Shown here in pieces: positions 1 through 7,979 of a stretch of DNA of 64,000 bases. Numbering within the stretch: the first letter of the stretch is position 1; each line of letters starts with the position of its first letter. The stretch is taken from NCBI GenBank assembly GCA_000753455.2, contig LM994670.1, forward strand, positions 3,224,507 through 3,288,506, given 5' to 3'. The notes below the pieces were generated by a model. That model was not told the origin of the DNA. It saw only the letters and a program-made list of their open reading frames with translations, and did not search any database. A program made the position numbers and the translations under genes. The stretch is from Clostridium jeddahitimonense (GTDB lineage Bacteria; Bacillota; Clostridia; Clostridiales; Clostridiaceae).

Positions 1-644
1 ATTGTACCCTCTCCATCAGCTCCTGATTCAAGCATATAGCTACTAGCTTTTACTTCATTTGGTTTTCCAAAAAGAGCTACCATCGGAGCTATAGTATATA
101 CACCAATATCCATTAGTGATCCATTTGATAATTCAGGATTAAAAGCATTTAATACTATTCCCTCTTTATACTTATCATATCTTGAAGAATATTGACAAAA
201 GCTTGCAAAGTATCTTCTTACTTTACCAAGCTTATTTATATTTTCCATAGCAGCTTTAAAATTTGGCATAAGTGTAGTTTTCATAGCTTCCATTAATACT
301 ACATTATTTTTCTTGGCCGCTTCTATCATTTCATTAACTTCTTTTGCATTGGAAGCAAAAGCTTTTTCTCCTAATACATGTTTCCCATTATTCATAAATA
401 GTATTGCTTGCTCTGCATGTAACCTATTCGGTGATGCTATATATACTGCGTCTATAAGGTCACTTTTAGCCATTTCTTCTAGGCTAGTAAATGTATTTTC
501 TACTCCATATTTATTAGCGAATTCCTTTGCTTTCTCTTCAGTTCTAGAGTAAACTGCTGTAAGTTTAAAATCCTTAACTAAGTTTGCCCCCTCTAAAAAC
601 CATGTTGTTATATTGTTTGTCCCTATAATTCCAAATCTAATCAT
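1..644 (-). CDS. Gfo/Idh/MocA-family oxidoreductase, C-terminus beyond window
   Basis: An NAD(P)-dependent sugar or inositol-type dehydrogenase of the Gfo/Idh/MocA family. The start codon at 644 follows a GAGGTGG ribosome site. The N-terminus reads MIRFGIIGTNNIT, the Rossmann glycine motif. It is followed by VYSRTEEKA, YIASPNRLHAEQA and the catalytic-lysine segment GKHVLGEKAFA; the E-K pair is the family signature. A later NGSLMDIGVY segment belongs to the C-terminal alpha/beta substrate domain. About 214 codons are visible and the rest lies left of the window. The substrate cannot be read from this part. No partner gene is visible on its upstream side. Confidence 0.9.
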   Translation of the reverse strand, partial: MIRFGIIGTNNITTWFLEGANLVKDFKLTAVYSRTEEKAKEFANKYGVENTFTSLEEMAKSDLIDAVYIASPNRLHAEQAILFMNNGKHVLGEKAFASNAKEVNEMIEAAKKNNVVLMEAMKTTLMPNFKAAMENINKLGKVRRYFASFCQYSSRYDKYKEGIVLNAFNPELSNGSLMDIGVYTIAPMVALFGKPNEVKASSYMLESGADGEGT

Positions 645-1032
645 TTCTCAAGCCACCTCTTTTATTATTTTATAAACATAATATTTTAATTAGTTAAATA
701 AATTCTTTCACTCTTAGACTTTCATAGTTTCAGTTTACTTCCTAAAATCATTAACATAATAATTAATAATATCTTTTTACCTAATTTATTCATAAATGAA
801 TCATAAAGAGAAATATACTTAAATATATTGATTTACTTCCCTGTAGAATACATTAACAATTTTACTATTAAGTTTAAGTCTACCTAAATAAAATATTTAT
901 ACTATTAATTTTACATTTATATTAGGTATATACTCAATAGTTAAGGGGAATATAATAAATAATTTATTTAGATTTTAACTCTAAAATTATACAAACATAT
1001 ATTTTCGTAATGAACCGAACTAATCATATTCA
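645..1032. other. Non-coding AT-rich stretch
   Basis: About 390 bases of very AT-rich DNA between two divergent genes. I see no open frame with a ribosome site, no clear stem-loop with a T-run and no recognisable RNA. It presumably holds the promoters of both neighbours, but no confident -35/-10 pair stands out. Confidence 0.4.
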
Positions 1033-1081
1033 TTCGTAGGAGTAAATTCAAATTACTAAATCATAGATTTAGAATCTCACT
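1033..1081. repeat. Short dispersed repeat, copy A (AAATCA-n-AGATTT)
   Basis: Contains TTCG, then a TTCAAATTAC stretch, then the small palindrome AAATCATAGATTT followed by AGAATCTCACT. The same order of blocks recurs at 14110-14158 (AAATCAGAGATTT, AGAATTTCACT) and, more diverged, at 28750-28787 (AAATCAAAGATCTGGACTTTCA). It sits in the leader just before the gene at 1098. Confidence 0.5.
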
Positions 1082-1097
1082 TGAAGAAGGTATAAAA

Positions 1098-1964
1098 ATG
1101 AAAATTTTAAAAAATGATAGGTATTTCTCAAATAACTTAAAAAATTTTTTATATTTTATAGCTTATAGTATTTTTATAATTACTATATTCTTTCTTTTTG
1201 CCCTTAATATATCTAAAACTAGTAACTTAACTTCTAATAATTATTATTTAGAAGATGATAGTTTTGATGTAGGTAGCTTTAATAAAAACACTATTTCTCT
1301 TGAGTTAAAAGCAACTGAATTTATTAATGATTTATTTTCTGACAGAAATGACGCTTTTTTAACCGGCTATATAAAAGATTTATCCAGGTTTTATAACCTA
1401 ACTCACACAAATAGCACTTATTCATTTAATAATGAACTTAAACGTATAGCTTATTTAAGGGATTGGGCAATTGAAAGAGGAGTAATTTTCACCTCTATAA
1501 CATCTAATGTTAAAATAAAAAACTTAAAAGATAATGGTGATACAATTACTTTTAAAGCTGATGAGAACTGTGAATTTAATTATATTTACTATGATGATAA
1601 TACAGAAAACACATTTAATGTAAACTTAATTCACATACTTTCTCTTAATAAATTAGATAATAGTTTCGAAATTGAAAAAGATTATTATTTAGACTTCTTA
1701 AATAATACCTCCAACAATTATACTTATAATTTAAATGGAGGTCATTTAGAATTTTCTAAATCCTTTAATAAAAACTTTACTTTAGTAAATGAATTTAATA
1801 TTGGAGATATACTTTCCTATAAAAAATTTAACTTTGTAGATCATAAAGGTGTAGTTTGTGGATATGATTCTAAAAATTATCCGCTAATAAACTCTACTAC
1901 AATTAACTCAAATAACATTCCTTTTGACTTAGGTTGGAAGGAAAAAAATATCTATAAAGAATAA
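1098..1964 (+). CDS. Membrane-anchored amidase_6-like protein lacking the catalytic segment
   Basis: A protein of 288 residues with one N-terminal membrane segment (about residues 17-38) and an extracytoplasmic remainder. The segment ELKRIAYLRDWAIERGVIFTS is typical of the N-terminal region of clostridial 'putative amidase domain' (PF12671) proteins. The end resembles the end of that amidase domain: GDILSYKKF, DHKGVVCGYDS, YPLINSTT and PFDLGWKEK. The part that should carry the catalytic Cys (usually a DCTNFVS-like motif) is absent. The protein passes directly from the N-terminal domain to the last third of the amidase, so it is probably an inactive, internally deleted relative. The family assignment comes from motif memory. 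The start has a GAAGAAGG ribosome site. Confidence 0.6.
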   Translation: MKILKNDRYFSNNLKNFLYFIAYSIFIITIFFLFALNISKTSNLTSNNYYLEDDSFDVGSFNKNTISLELKATEFINDLFSDRNDAFLTGYIKDLSRFYNLTHTNSTYSFNNELKRIAYLRDWAIERGVIFTSITSNVKIKNLKDNGDTITFKADENCEFNYIYYDDNTENTFNVNLIHILSLNKLDNSFEIEKDYYLDFLNNTSNNYTYNLNGGHLEFSKSFNKNFTLVNEFNIGDILSYKKFNFVDHKGVVCGYDSKNYPLINSTTINSNNIPFDLGWKEKNIYKE

Positions 1965-1966
1965 TA

Positions 1967-2008
1967 AATACCCAAGATAGATTACTATAATAATCCATCT
2001 TGGGTATT
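1967..2008. terminator. Bidirectional terminator between convergent genes
   Basis: A near-perfect inverted repeat, AATACCCAAGATaGATTA against TAATCcATCTTGGGTATT with a six-base loop. It lies between the convergent genes ending at 1964 and 2012. The T-runs are weak, but position and stem length support termination both ways. Confidence 0.8.
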
Positions 2009-2011
2009 AAC

Positions 2012-2908
2012 TTAATTATTAATTAAGTTCTTATATTCTTCTATTACTTCATTAAAAATTTCTTTAGCATAGCTACATTTAACTTTATCAGAATCTTTAT
2101 AATAATTTATGTCATATAATGCTTTCCAAAGCACCCATCCTCTAGCTCTATTCCAAGTTTCCTTATCTAACTCAAGTATATTTTTAAATACTTCTCTTTC
2201 TTCACCTTTGAAGAATGTCCAGTACATAGCTAAATCACATGCGGGATCACCTACGCCCAATATTCCAAAATCAATTATGGCTTCTAACTTACCATTTAAT
2301 ATAAGAATATTAGTAGGTGCCATATCTCCATGAACCCAAACGTTATTTTTCTTCCATTTAGAATTAAGAGCTAATTCCCAAATCTCATTTAATAAATCTT
2401 TTTCTATATTAAGATAATCTTCTAATTCATTTACCAGCCATATATATTCATCATTATAAACTAATATATCTCCACCACGATAAAAGTTATGTTTACCTGC
2501 TATAGGTCCATCACTACAATCTATAGCTTGCAATGAAACTAAAAACTCAGCTAAATCCTTTGCAAACTCATTCATATTAGATATATTTTCTCTTTTTGCT
2601 ATATCTCCATCTATCCATGAACATATTGACCATACATATGGAAATTCCTCACACTTATTGCCCTTAGCTATTATCTCAGGTATTTTAACTTTTAATTCCT
2701 CTTTCAATTTAGGTATCCATTTTTGTTCCTTCTCAGCTTGAAGAGCATAATCCTTCCCACTAGGTAATCTAATTGACATATCCTCTCCTAAATGAAAAGT
2801 TCTATTATCATGTCCCATATTACTTACTGCTTTAATTTCTAAATCATCCCACTTAGGAAATTGCTTCTTTATTAGCATTTTTACTAAATCTATATTAATT
2901 ATCTCCAT
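2012..2908 (-). CDS. APH-family phosphotransferase
   Basis: A 298-residue aminoglycoside/choline-kinase-like phosphotransferase. The catalytic loop is WVHGDMAPTNIL (H-x-D-x4-N) and the metal-binding motif is AIIDFGILGVGDPACDLA. The N-terminal lobe has the ATP-clamp segment SNMGHDNRTFHLG. Length and layout match chromosomal APH-domain proteins of bacilli and clostridia, most of which have no proven drug substrate, so resistance should not be assumed. It is monocistronic: convergent with the gene at 1098 and separated from the malic enzyme unit by a terminator. The start is ATG with an AGGAGG-like site. Confidence 0.8.
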   Translation of the reverse strand: MEIINIDLVKMLIKKQFPKWDDLEIKAVSNMGHDNRTFHLGEDMSIRLPSGKDYALQAEKEQKWIPKLKEELKVKIPEIIAKGNKCEEFPYVWSICSWIDGDIAKRENISNMNEFAKDLAEFLVSLQAIDCSDGPIAGKHNFYRGGDILVYNDEYIWLVNELEDYLNIEKDLLNEIWELALNSKWKKNNVWVHGDMAPTNILILNGKLEAIIDFGILGVGDPACDLAMYWTFFKGEEREVFKNILELDKETWNRARGWVLWKALYDINYYKDSDKVKCSYAKEIFNEVIEEYKNLINN

Positions 2909-2936
2909 ATATCCTCCATAAGTAAAAGTATATATT

Positions 2937-2985
2937 TAAAGAGATTGTATAATTATTATATAAATAATTAAATACAATCTCTTTA
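2937..2985 (-). terminator. Terminator after the malic enzyme gene
   Basis: Stem TAAAGAGATTGTAT / ATACAATCTCTTTA, 14 perfect pairs, with an AT-rich loop. It lies about 70 bases past the malic enzyme stop and closes the 5923-3057 transcription unit. Confidence 0.7.
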
Positions 2986-3056
2986 CCTATTTCTATATTA
3001 TCGTTAACTTATTGAATTTACTATTAATTTACTTATTACTAATTAATTTATCTTTG

Positions 3057-4232
3057 TTATTTTATTCTAGCAACACCACTATTAATTGCAGCTTGTTTTA
3101 CTGCTTCTGCAACAGCTTCTGCTACATTTTTATTTAGTGCCTTTGGTATTATATAATCCTCATTTAATTCTTCATCAGAAACTTGATCAGCTATAGCATG
3201 TGCAGCTGCTAACTTCATCTCTTCATTTATATCACTTGCTCTTACATCAAGAGCTCCTCTAAATATACCTGGAAATGCAAGTACATTATTTACTTGGTTA
3301 GGGAAATCTGATCTTCCAGTTCCTATTATTCTAGCTCCGCCTTTTTTAGCATCTTCTGGGAATATTTCTGGAACTGGATTTGCCATAGCAAAAATTATGG
3401 CATCTCTATTCATTGTACTTACCATTTCAGTTGAAAGAAGGTTTGGTGCAGATACACCTACGAATACGTCTGCTCCCTTAATTGAATCAGCTAACTCACC
3501 GCTTTCATTGTTAGGGTTAGTTATCTTAGAAATCTCAACTAAAGATGGATCAGTGTACTCTTTATTTCTATCTATAATTCCTTCTTTGTTAAACATTACT
3601 ATGTTCTTTACTCCAAAGCTTAGTAAAAGCTTAGCTATAGCAACTCCTGCTGCTCCCGCACCACTCATTACTACCTTTAAGTCTGAAGGCTCTTTCTTAA
3701 TTATCTTTAAAGCATTCATTATTCCTGCTAAAACTACTATCGCAGTTCCATGTTGGTCATCATGGAATACTGGAATATCTAATTTTTCTTTAAGTCTTCT
3801 CTCTATTTCAAAACATCTTGGAGCAGATATATCCTCTAAGTTTATTCCACCTAAAGAACCAGCTATCCTAGATACTGTCTCTACTATTTCATCTGTATCT
3901 TTAGTATTTAAAACTATTGGGAATGCGTCTACATCAGCGAATTCTTTGAATAGTATACTTTTGCCTTCCATTACTGGTAAAGAAGCTAATGCCCCGATAT
4001 CTCCAAGACCTAAAACTGCTGTACCATCTGAAATTACAGCAACTGTATTACATTTTCTTGTATAGATATAAGCATTAGTTGGGTCTTTTGCTATTTCTCT
4101 ACAAGGTTCTGCAACACCTGGAGTATAAGCTAAGCTTAAATCTTTTTCACTTTCTACCTTAGCTCTTGAAATTACTTCAAATTTACCTTTTAATTCTTTG
4201 TGAAATTGTAATGATTCCTCATATATACTCAT
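3057..4232 (-). CDS. NAD(P)-dependent malic enzyme (malate to pyruvate + CO2)
   Basis: Oxidative decarboxylation of malate to pyruvate in the cytoplasm. The protein has 391 residues, the short bacterial form without a C-terminal phosphotransacetylase domain. Hallmarks are SLAYTPGVAEPCREI, GDIGALASLPVMEGK, the metal/malate motif VFHDDQHGTAIVVLAG and the nucleotide-binding segment VMSGAGAAGVAIAKL. The start at 4232 has an AGAGGTG site. The gene follows cutC by only 24 bases, so it is the third gene of the aspartylglucosaminidase operon. That makes it a plausible exit step for aspartate carbon (aspartate to fumarate to malate to pyruvate). NAD versus NADP preference cannot be read by eye. Confidence 0.93.
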   Translation of the reverse strand: MSIYEESLQFHKELKGKFEVISRAKVESEKDLSLAYTPGVAEPCREIAKDPTNAYIYTRKCNTVAVISDGTAVLGLGDIGALASLPVMEGKSILFKEFADVDAFPIVLNTKDTDEIVETVSRIAGSLGGINLEDISAPRCFEIERRLKEKLDIPVFHDDQHGTAIVVLAGIMNALKIIKKEPSDLKVVMSGAGAAGVAIAKLLLSFGVKNIVMFNKEGIIDRNKEYTDPSLVEISKITNPNNESGELADSIKGADVFVGVSAPNLLSTEMVSTMNRDAIIFAMANPVPEIFPEDAKKGGARIIGTGRSDFPNQVNNVLAFPGIFRGALDVRASDINEEMKLAAAHAIADQVSDEELNEDYIIPKALNKNVAEAVAEAVKQAAINSGVARIK

Positions 4233-4256
4233 ATTAAAGCACCTCTATTTCTTTAA

Positions 4257-4865
4257 TTAAACTACTTTGCTACCATGAATCTCAACTGTATTTGTATACT
4301 CTAATAGATAATCTCTATTTTCCTTAGTAACACTCTTACCAGGCATTATCGAAATTTTTCCATTTGCATACTCTGAAAATGCTTTTAATTCATCTTTACC
4401 TTCTATAGCGTTAGCTTTTCCACCCTTTGTAAGAATTCTGTTTATTCCTAATTCAGCTAACTTATCAATAGCCTTATATTTATCTTCTATTTCATCGAAA
4501 GCCATATGGAATGTAACACTTAATCCTTCACACTCTTGTAATAAAGCTTCTATAGTTTCTATATCTATCTCTTTTCCTTTTAAAGCTCCTATTACAACTC
4601 CATGAGCACCTAACTTTTTACAAACCTTAATATCTTCCTTCATAATTTCAACTTCATCAGAAGAGTATTCAAAGTTTCCACCTCTAGGTCTTATTATAAC
4701 CATAACTGGTATATTAGTTTTTTCAACTGCAAGCTTTATAGTACCATAACTTGGTGTGGTACCATCTTGCATTAAGTTATCACATAACTCAATTCTATTA
4801 GCACCACGTTTTTCAGCTTCTATAGCTTCAATGTAATTACCAACACAAGCTTCATAAATAGCCAT
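4257..4865 (-). CDS. cutC: CutC-family TIM-barrel protein
   Basis: A 202-residue CutC protein (PF03932), named after copper homeostasis although its biochemical role is unsettled. Family marks are EACVGNYIEAIEAEKRGANR, IELCDNL, DGTTPSYG, VMVIIRPRGGNFEYS and VTFHMAFDE. The start at 4865 is preferred over an in-frame ATG at 4880 because that codon overlaps the GGAGGAGAGG ribosome site. The gene is second in an operon between aspartylglucosaminidase (95-base gap holding a hairpin) and malic enzyme (24-base gap). The context points to amino-acid or glycoconjugate breakdown rather than copper. Confidence 0.93.
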   Translation of the reverse strand: MAIYEACVGNYIEAIEAEKRGANRIELCDNLMQDGTTPSYGTIKLAVEKTNIPVMVIIRPRGGNFEYSSDEVEIMKEDIKVCKKLGAHGVVIGALKGKEIDIETIEALLQECEGLSVTFHMAFDEIEDKYKAIDKLAELGINRILTKGGKANAIEGKDELKAFSEYANGKISIMPGKSVTKENRDYLLEYTNTVEIHGSKVV

Positions 4866-4902
4866 AATCCTCTCCTCCATTGCATATTGCTATTATAATT
4901 AT

Positions 4903-4924
4903 AGAAACTCCCAAGGGAGTTTCT
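4903..4924 (-). terminator. Intercistronic hairpin between aspartylglucosaminidase gene and cutC
   Basis: Perfect palindrome AGAAACTCCC-AA-style stem (AGAAACTCCC / GGGAGTTTCT). The minus-strand transcript continues with a TATAATTATAA tract, which is a poor T-run. It may be a partial terminator or a 3'-end stabiliser that lowers cutC and malic enzyme output relative to the first gene. Confidence 0.5.
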
Positions 4925-4960
4925 AAATCAATTCTTAACTCTTAATTGTTAACTCTTAAC

Positions 4961-5923
4961 TTAGTCAAAAGTTACTGGTGAGTTTATTCTCTTAATATAA
5001 GCATCTAACCATTCTTGGCTAGCTGGTTCATAAGTAGTAACTCCATTTTCTTGTTTGTCACATACATAAACTTGTGGTTCTTCTCCATCTCTTACTACTG
5101 AGAATGAGAAACCAGCTATATTTGTAGCTGCACCGAATTCACCTTTGTTATTCATACAAACTACTGATAAATCTCCTGATTTACCTCTTCTCCTTGTTAG
5201 TTCATCATGTAATTTTGAAACAGCTGTATCTGCTGCTTGTTGTGGAGTCATTCCTTCTTTCATTAATCTTACTATTTCATAAGATATACAACCTTTCATT
5301 AAGTCTTCTCCAAGACCTGTTGCAGAAGCTCCTCCTACCTCACTATCACAGTAGAATCCTGATCCTGAAACTGGTGAATCACCAACTCTTCCTCTTCTCT
5401 TCATGAATAATCCACTTGTGGAAGTAGCTGCCACCATAGAACCTTCTGTATCTAATGATATCATTCCTACTGTATCATGTCCATCATATGGGCTTAATCC
5501 TTTTTCTATCGTTTCTTTTCTTCTCTTTTCGTAGAATTGTTTAGCTCTATCCGTTAGCATATTAACTCTTTCAAAGCCGTTTTTATGAGCGTATTCTTCA
5601 GCTCCAGTTCCAACTAAGAAACAGTTAAATCTTTCTTCGCTTAATTTTCTAGCTATGCTTATTGGGTTTTTAAAATCTCTAATTCCTCCAACAGCTCCTA
5701 TAGATAAAGTATTACCATCCATGTATGCTGCATCTAATTCAACTTCACAGTTTTCGTTTGGTAATCCACCATATCCAACTGATTTATATAATGGATAATC
5801 TTCTACCATCTTTATAGCTTTTTCAATAGCATCTCCTGCTGTAGCTCCGTTATTTAAATCTTTTGCAGCCTCTGTTATTCCCTCTACTGCCATTCTCCAT
5901 GTTGCAATCATTCCATATTTCAT
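4961..5923 (-). CDS. N4-(beta-N-acetylglucosaminyl)-L-asparaginase / isoaspartyl peptidase family
   Basis: An N-terminal-nucleophile hydrolase of the asparaginase-2 family, made as a precursor that self-cleaves before Thr151 in GHDTVGM. Within that family the GHDT-(I/V)-GM motif, the N-terminal ATW, VGYGGLPN and DGNTLSIGAVGGIRD match aspartylglucosaminidases. Isoaspartyl peptidases instead have a GTVGAV nucleophile region. The substrate-carboxylate site GRVGDSP (about 178-184) and TSTSG (about 168-171) are intact. Expected reaction: GlcNAc-Asn to aspartate plus glucosaminylamine. The start at 5923 has GGGAGGATGA in front. A perfect sigma-54 promoter lies 40 bases upstream. First gene of an operon with cutC and malic enzyme. 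Isoaspartyl dipeptides remain an alternative substrate. Confidence 0.9.
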   Translation of the reverse strand: MKYGMIATWRMAVEGITEAAKDLNNGATAGDAIEKAIKMVEDYPLYKSVGYGGLPNENCEVELDAAYMDGNTLSIGAVGGIRDFKNPISIARKLSEERFNCFLVGTGAEEYAHKNGFERVNMLTDRAKQFYEKRRKETIEKGLSPYDGHDTVGMISLDTEGSMVAATSTSGLFMKRRGRVGDSPVSGSGFYCDSEVGGASATGLGEDLMKGCISYEIVRLMKEGMTPQQAADTAVSKLHDELTRRRGKSGDLSVVCMNNKGEFGAATNIAGFSFSVVRDGEEPQVYVCDKQENGVTTYEPASQEWLDAYIKRINSPVTFD

Positions 5924-5963
5924 AATGTCATCCTCCCAAACGTACAATTTATACAATATATTA

Positions 5964-5981
5964 AAGCAATTTTTGTGCCAA
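5964..5981 (-). promoter_or_regulatory. Sigma-54 (-24/-12) promoter of the aspartylglucosaminidase operon
   Basis: Read on the minus strand the sequence is TTGGCACAAAAATTGCTT, a perfect match to TGGCAC-N5-TTGC with ten bases between GG and GC. The expected start is near 5954, giving a leader of about 30 bases before the ribosome site. Confidence 0.88.
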
Positions 5982-6055
5982 CATAATTACCCATTGATTT
6001 CTCTTATAAGAGTGTTGTAAAATAATACATATTCAAGTGTTTATTAAGAAAATCG

Positions 6056-6080
6056 ACACACTTTTTTAAAATAACACACA
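6056..6080. promoter_or_regulatory. Candidate upstream activator site for the 5.96-kb sigma-54 promoter
   Basis: ACACACT at 6056-6062 begins 77 bp from the -24 GG, and a second ACACACA lies at 6074-6080. The same heptamer occurs 77 bp upstream of the aspA promoter and 66 bp upstream of the PTS-operon promoter. It lies in the intergene shared with the divergent activator gene. Confidence 0.6.
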
Positions 6081-6136
6081 AATTAACACTATAGGTAAGA
6101 TCCTTTGTATACAATTACATCTAAGGGGTGAGCTTT

Positions 6137-7723
6137 ATGAAGAGAATTGATCTAATCCTAAACTCTATAGAACGTCTTGATAAAGGACAAGGTGTTACTA
6201 CTATAGAAATAAGTAAAACATTAAATTTAGAACGTTCTAATGTTAGTAAAGATTTAAATAAACTAGTTTCACTAGGTAAACTTTACAAAAATTCATCAAG
6301 ACCAGTAAAATATTTTTTAAATTCGCCTACTGTTATAAACTTTTCTGCAAGGTCTTCAATAGATAATCTTGCTTACTTATATCCATCGCTAGCACCAGCA
6401 ATTAAACTTGCTAAAACCTCAATCATTTATCCTCCAAATGGGATGAATTCACTTATAATAGGTGATACCGGTGTTGGTAAGTCAATGCTTGCAAAACTTA
6501 TGTATGAATATGCACAATCACTTTCACCATCTGAAGATATGCCTTTCGTACATTTTAACTGTTCAGATTACTCCAATAACCCACAATTATTAAGTGCCCA
6601 TCTCTTTGGTGTAAAGAAAGGTACTTTCACTGGAGCTACTGAAGATAGACCAGGTCTGATTGAGCAAGCTGATGGCGGTTTCTTATTCTTAGATGAAATA
6701 CATAACCTTCCTAATGAAGGTCAAGAAATGCTATTTGTATATATGGATACAGGATATTTTAAGAGATTTGGTGAAGTTTCTAAACAATTAAAATCAACTA
6801 CAAGAATTATTTGTGCAACTAATAAAGATATAAATTCATCTTTATTGGATACTTTCACAAGAAGAATCCCTATTAAAATAAACCTTCCTGGCCTTAATGA
6901 AAGGCTTCTTGAAGAAAGATTAACACTAATTGAATACTTCTTAAAAGAAGAAAGCTTAAAATTAGATAAGCCAATATTAGTATCATACAATGCAATGTTA
7001 TGTTTATTATCATATCATTGTCAATATAATATTGGTCAGTTAAAAAATGATATTACTTTAGTTGTTGCAAATGCTTTTTCTGATTACTTTATAAATAATA
7101 AAAAACAACTTAAAATTAATAGTCCTGATTTACCAGAGCTTATTAAGAGTATGTCTAACTCTCCTTTAATAAAAGAAAAAGAATTATTAAACTCTTTGAA
7201 CTTTGATCATGGCTATATCACATATGATGCTAGCACTGAAATAACAAGTCACTCATATGTAAAACAACGTCATGTTATATTAGGTGGTTTTACAAACTTA
7301 ATTAAAAACATTGATAATATAGTAATTAATAAAGATACACCTAGAGAAACTATAAATAACCTTTTCCAAGGATATTTAAAAACTATTAAGGATAATGAAG
7401 CTAATTATAGATTTTCATTAGATGATTATGCATTTAATGAATTTGTAGAAGAAACTTCTGCAAGTAATAACTCTATAAAAATAGCCTTTGAAAGTGGTAC
7501 CATTAGAAATTTCTTTAGAGTACATATTGATTTGATCTATGATAGAATAAACTTAATAAACTTTAATCCTCTACCAGTACTTAATAGATTAAAATCATAC
7601 TTTAATGAAGAGTACGACTTAGCATTTGATATTACATCTGTTATAGAAAAAACATATAATATCAATATTTCTTCAGTTGAAGTACTATTCTTAGTACTAT
7701 TCTGTATATATATAAATCAGTAA
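6137..7723 (+). CDS. LevR-type sigma-54-dependent activator, apparently lacking the PTS domains
   Basis: An enhancer-binding protein of about 528 residues. Residues about 1-65 form a winged helix (VTTIEISKTLNLERSNVSKD). An AAA+ domain follows with Walker A GDTGVGKSM (about 108-116), the sigma-54 contact loop GTFTGA (about 164; usual GAFTGA), Walker B GFLFLDEIHNL and FTRRIPIKINLPGLNER. The C-terminus ends in a PRD fold (FFRVHIDLIYDR...FDITSVIEK), cut at its last helix VEVLFLVLFCIYINQ. LevR relatives usually continue with EIIA, EIIB and a second PRD to about 900 residues; here the frame ends and a palindromic repeat begins within ten bases. The ATG at 6137 is chosen because the in-frame GTG at 6128 lies in the AAGGGG ribosome site. 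Divergent from a sigma-54 promoter it probably controls. Confidence 0.88.
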   Translation: MKRIDLILNSIERLDKGQGVTTIEISKTLNLERSNVSKDLNKLVSLGKLYKNSSRPVKYFLNSPTVINFSARSSIDNLAYLYPSLAPAIKLAKTSIIYPPNGMNSLIIGDTGVGKSMLAKLMYEYAQSLSPSEDMPFVHFNCSDYSNNPQLLSAHLFGVKKGTFTGATEDRPGLIEQADGGFLFLDEIHNLPNEGQEMLFVYMDTGYFKRFGEVSKQLKSTTRIICATNKDINSSLLDTFTRRIPIKINLPGLNERLLEERLTLIEYFLKEESLKLDKPILVSYNAMLCLLSYHCQYNIGQLKNDITLVVANAFSDYFINNKKQLKINSPDLPELIKSMSNSPLIKEKELLNSLNFDHGYITYDASTEITSHSYVKQRHVILGGFTNLIKNIDNIVINKDTPRETINNLFQGYLKTIKDNEANYRFSLDDYAFNEFVEETSASNNSIKIAFESGTIRNFFRVHIDLIYDRINLINFNPLPVLNRLKSYFNEEYDLAFDITSVIEKTYNINISSVEVLFLVLFCIYINQ

Positions 7724-7728
7724 TTTTG

Positions 7729-7905
7729 TTAGGTGAAAAGTCAGCTACGTTGAAGGGAAAAGACACCTTTTGGTATAGTGAAAGGTTTGCTGCCGCAAAT
7801 GAGAAAATTGGCTTCGCCAAGATAATGTTCACTTCATGAATAGAAATATCTACTTTCTCCAATAGAAATTTTCGCTTTATGAAGATGCTATAAAAAATTT
7901 CTAAT
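7729..7905. repeat. Composite palindromic repeat array, copy 1
   Basis: A chain of small stem-loops joined by TGAAAAG or GAAAA linkers. It reads GGTGAAAAGTCAGCTACG then TTGAAGGGAAAAGACACC, a stem TTTGC-tgcc-GCAAA, and a stem TTGGC-ttc-GCCAA. After these come TTCACTTCATGAATAGAAAT and a second, similar TTTCGCTTTATGAAG unit. The first unit closely matches GTGAAAAGTTAACTACG-TTAAGGGGAAAA at 46127-46155. The array starts right after the activator gene. Confidence 0.6.
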
Positions 7906-7929
7906 TATAAATTTTCAATTTTCAATTAA

Positions 7930-7960
7930 TAAAAGGCTGTGCTTACGCAACAGCCTTTTA
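7930..7960. terminator. Terminator downstream of aspA
   Basis: Stem TAAAAGGCTGT / ACAGCCTTTTA with a loop of about nine bases. It lies between the convergent activator and aspA genes and has T-runs on both strands, so it can act both ways. Confidence 0.85.
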
Positions 7961-7979
7961 TCATGTTTATGTTTAAGTT

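Noticed and set aside
2012..2908. APH-family gene as an antibiotic resistance determinant
   Set aside because: Only general APH motifs are visible; such chromosomal kinases are common in clostridia without proven resistance, and no mobile element is near.
7662..7862. Minus-strand open frame of 66 codons across the end of the activator gene
   Set aside because: It is formed by the palindromic repeat array and the antisense of the activator; no ribosome site.
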